Positions 60,891-61,275 of a DNA stretch of 61,275 nt are shown here, one piece after another. The position numbers were made by a program, and so were the translations under genes. The notes beneath the pieces were generated by a model, which searched no databases, was not told the DNA's origin, and saw only the letters and a program-made list of their open reading frames with translations. Each line of letters opens with the position of its first letter. Positions within the stretch are counted from its first letter, which is position 1. Source of the stretch: Schleiferilactobacillus perolens DSM 12744 (lineage in GTDB: Bacteria > Bacillota > Bacilli > Lactobacillales > Lactobacillaceae); contig NZ_AZEC01000015.1 of NCBI RefSeq assembly GCF_001435585.1, positions 1 through 61,275 on the forward strand, given 5' to 3'.

Positions 60891-60905
60891 TCATTCATCC
60901 AAAAA

Positions 60906-60960
60906 CAGCGAGGATACCCCCACTTCAACGGCTTCGCCGTAAGTGGGGGAGGAATCGCTG
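60906..60960. mobile_element. Left-end hairpin of an IS200/IS605-type element
   Basis: CCCCCACTT (60917-60925) pairs with AAGTGGGGG (60941-60949), with inner ACGGC-TTC-GCCGT, and outer CAGCGA pairs with TCGCTG. Compact hairpins near the end are the recognition structures of the IS200/IS605 group, and a tnpB follows. The exact left boundary is not determined. Confidence 0.6.
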
Positions 60961-61046
60961 AGCTTTTGACTTGACTGTTCGCTAGGGCAATCTGGTATGC
61001 TGGTTTTAGGGGATGGGAACGTACTTTCCCACCAAAGGAGGCCAGT

Positions 61047-61275
61047 ATGCAAAACGCGCAAGTACTCAAAATGCAGATCAAGTTCGCGCCAGACGATACT
61101 GCGGGACCAGCAGCCATGCAGGAAACTATGAACCACTATCGGGATGCTTGTGATCTGATCAGCCGGCATGTCTTCGCCCGGAATTTTAAGTTCAGCACCT
61201 TCTATCTCCACGCCGTCTTCTACAAGAAGCTCACGGATAAGACGTCCAAGCTGTATCTGAAAGCGCAAATGGCGC
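61047..61275 (+). CDS. tnpB: TnpB/IS605 OrfB-type protein (5' part, cut by window)
   Basis: Only the first 76 codons are in the window. The start QVLKMQIKFAPD...MQETMNHYRDACDLISRHVF...KLYLKAQMA matches the N-terminal wedge region of TnpB proteins of lactobacillar IS605/IS607 elements. These are RNA-guided nucleases carried by the transposon. AAAGGAGG precedes the ATG. The RuvC catalytic residues and the guide RNA region lie beyond the window, so activity cannot be judged. No tnpA is visible upstream; it may be absent or downstream. Confidence 0.85.
   Translation, partial: MQNAQVLKMQIKFAPDDTAGPAAMQETMNHYRDACDLISRHVFARNFKFSTFYLHAVFYKKLTDKTSKLYLKAQMA

Noticed and set aside
60891-61268. Minus-strand ORF of 125 codons over the IS end
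   Set aside because: It runs opposite the TnpB N-terminus and through the hairpin; the plus-strand frame has the ribosome site and family similarity.

Overview
The window reads as chromosomal DNA of a lactic acid bacterium of the family Lactobacillaceae with unusually high G+C (low fifties by eye). The evidence is a malolactic cluster (mleR-mleA-mleP), a Met T-box on a methionine operon, a PyrR attenuator on pyrFE, lutABC, a heme-exporter-like hrtBA, frequent GTG/TTG starts and strong AGGAGG sites. A Schleiferilactobacillus-like organism would fit, but that is an inference from gene content and base composition only. I found no rRNA or tRNA gene and no CRISPR array.

Layout. 1-2.9 kb: kduD (cut by the window edge) and kduI for 4-deoxy-uronate catabolism, a 50-residue protein and a DegV protein, all on the minus strand. 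3-9.1 kb: a HAD phosphatase, the divergent malolactic cluster, ndk and rlmN. 9.2-14 kb: a GH27 glycosidase with an inserted domain, divergent from kdgK-kdgA across a perfect palindrome, then a tagatose-bisphosphate-type aldolase. KduI, KduD, KdgK and KdgA together complete the route from 5-keto-4-deoxyuronate to pyruvate and glyceraldehyde-3-phosphate. 14.3-19 kb: a Ser-rich lipoprotein and a three-gene methionine operon behind a T-box. 19.4-28.9 kb: a CorA-type transporter, an unknown protein, an MFS carrier, a two-gene ABC transporter, an HTH-antitoxin/Fic pair, hrtBA with a divergent TetR regulator, and a HAD phosphatase. 29-34.4 kb: pyrFE, a tandem rhomboid-like membrane protein, a GH1 enzyme and small proteins. 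34.7-38.2 kb: lutABC and a thioredoxin-like protein. 38.4-40.2 kb: kdsA-kdsD, the first two steps of Kdo synthesis, unexpected in a Gram-positive. 40.3-48.8 kb: an ADP-ribosylglycohydrolase, a GreA paralogue, a FAH-family enzyme, a nucleotidase-like HAD, and an Opu/EgtU-type importer co-transcribed with a disulfide reductase. 49-60.9 kb: two ABC-2 exporter clusters, each with tandemly duplicated permeases, flanking a MATE transporter and an RsgA-type GTPase. The window ends inside a TnpB-type gene preceded by a hairpin typical of IS200/IS605 ends.

The strongest unexplained signal is a family of intergenic elements of about 100-210 nt (five copies: 12.7, 14.1, 19.2, 41.3 and 44.7 kb). They share short conserved ends and the same multi-branched fold, while the stems differ in sequence by compensatory changes. 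A second pair of GC-rich hairpin elements (19.0 and 34.5 kb) shares two blocks in permuted order. The other main surprise is the Kdo-8-phosphate pathway pair. All readings are by eye; no database search was run.
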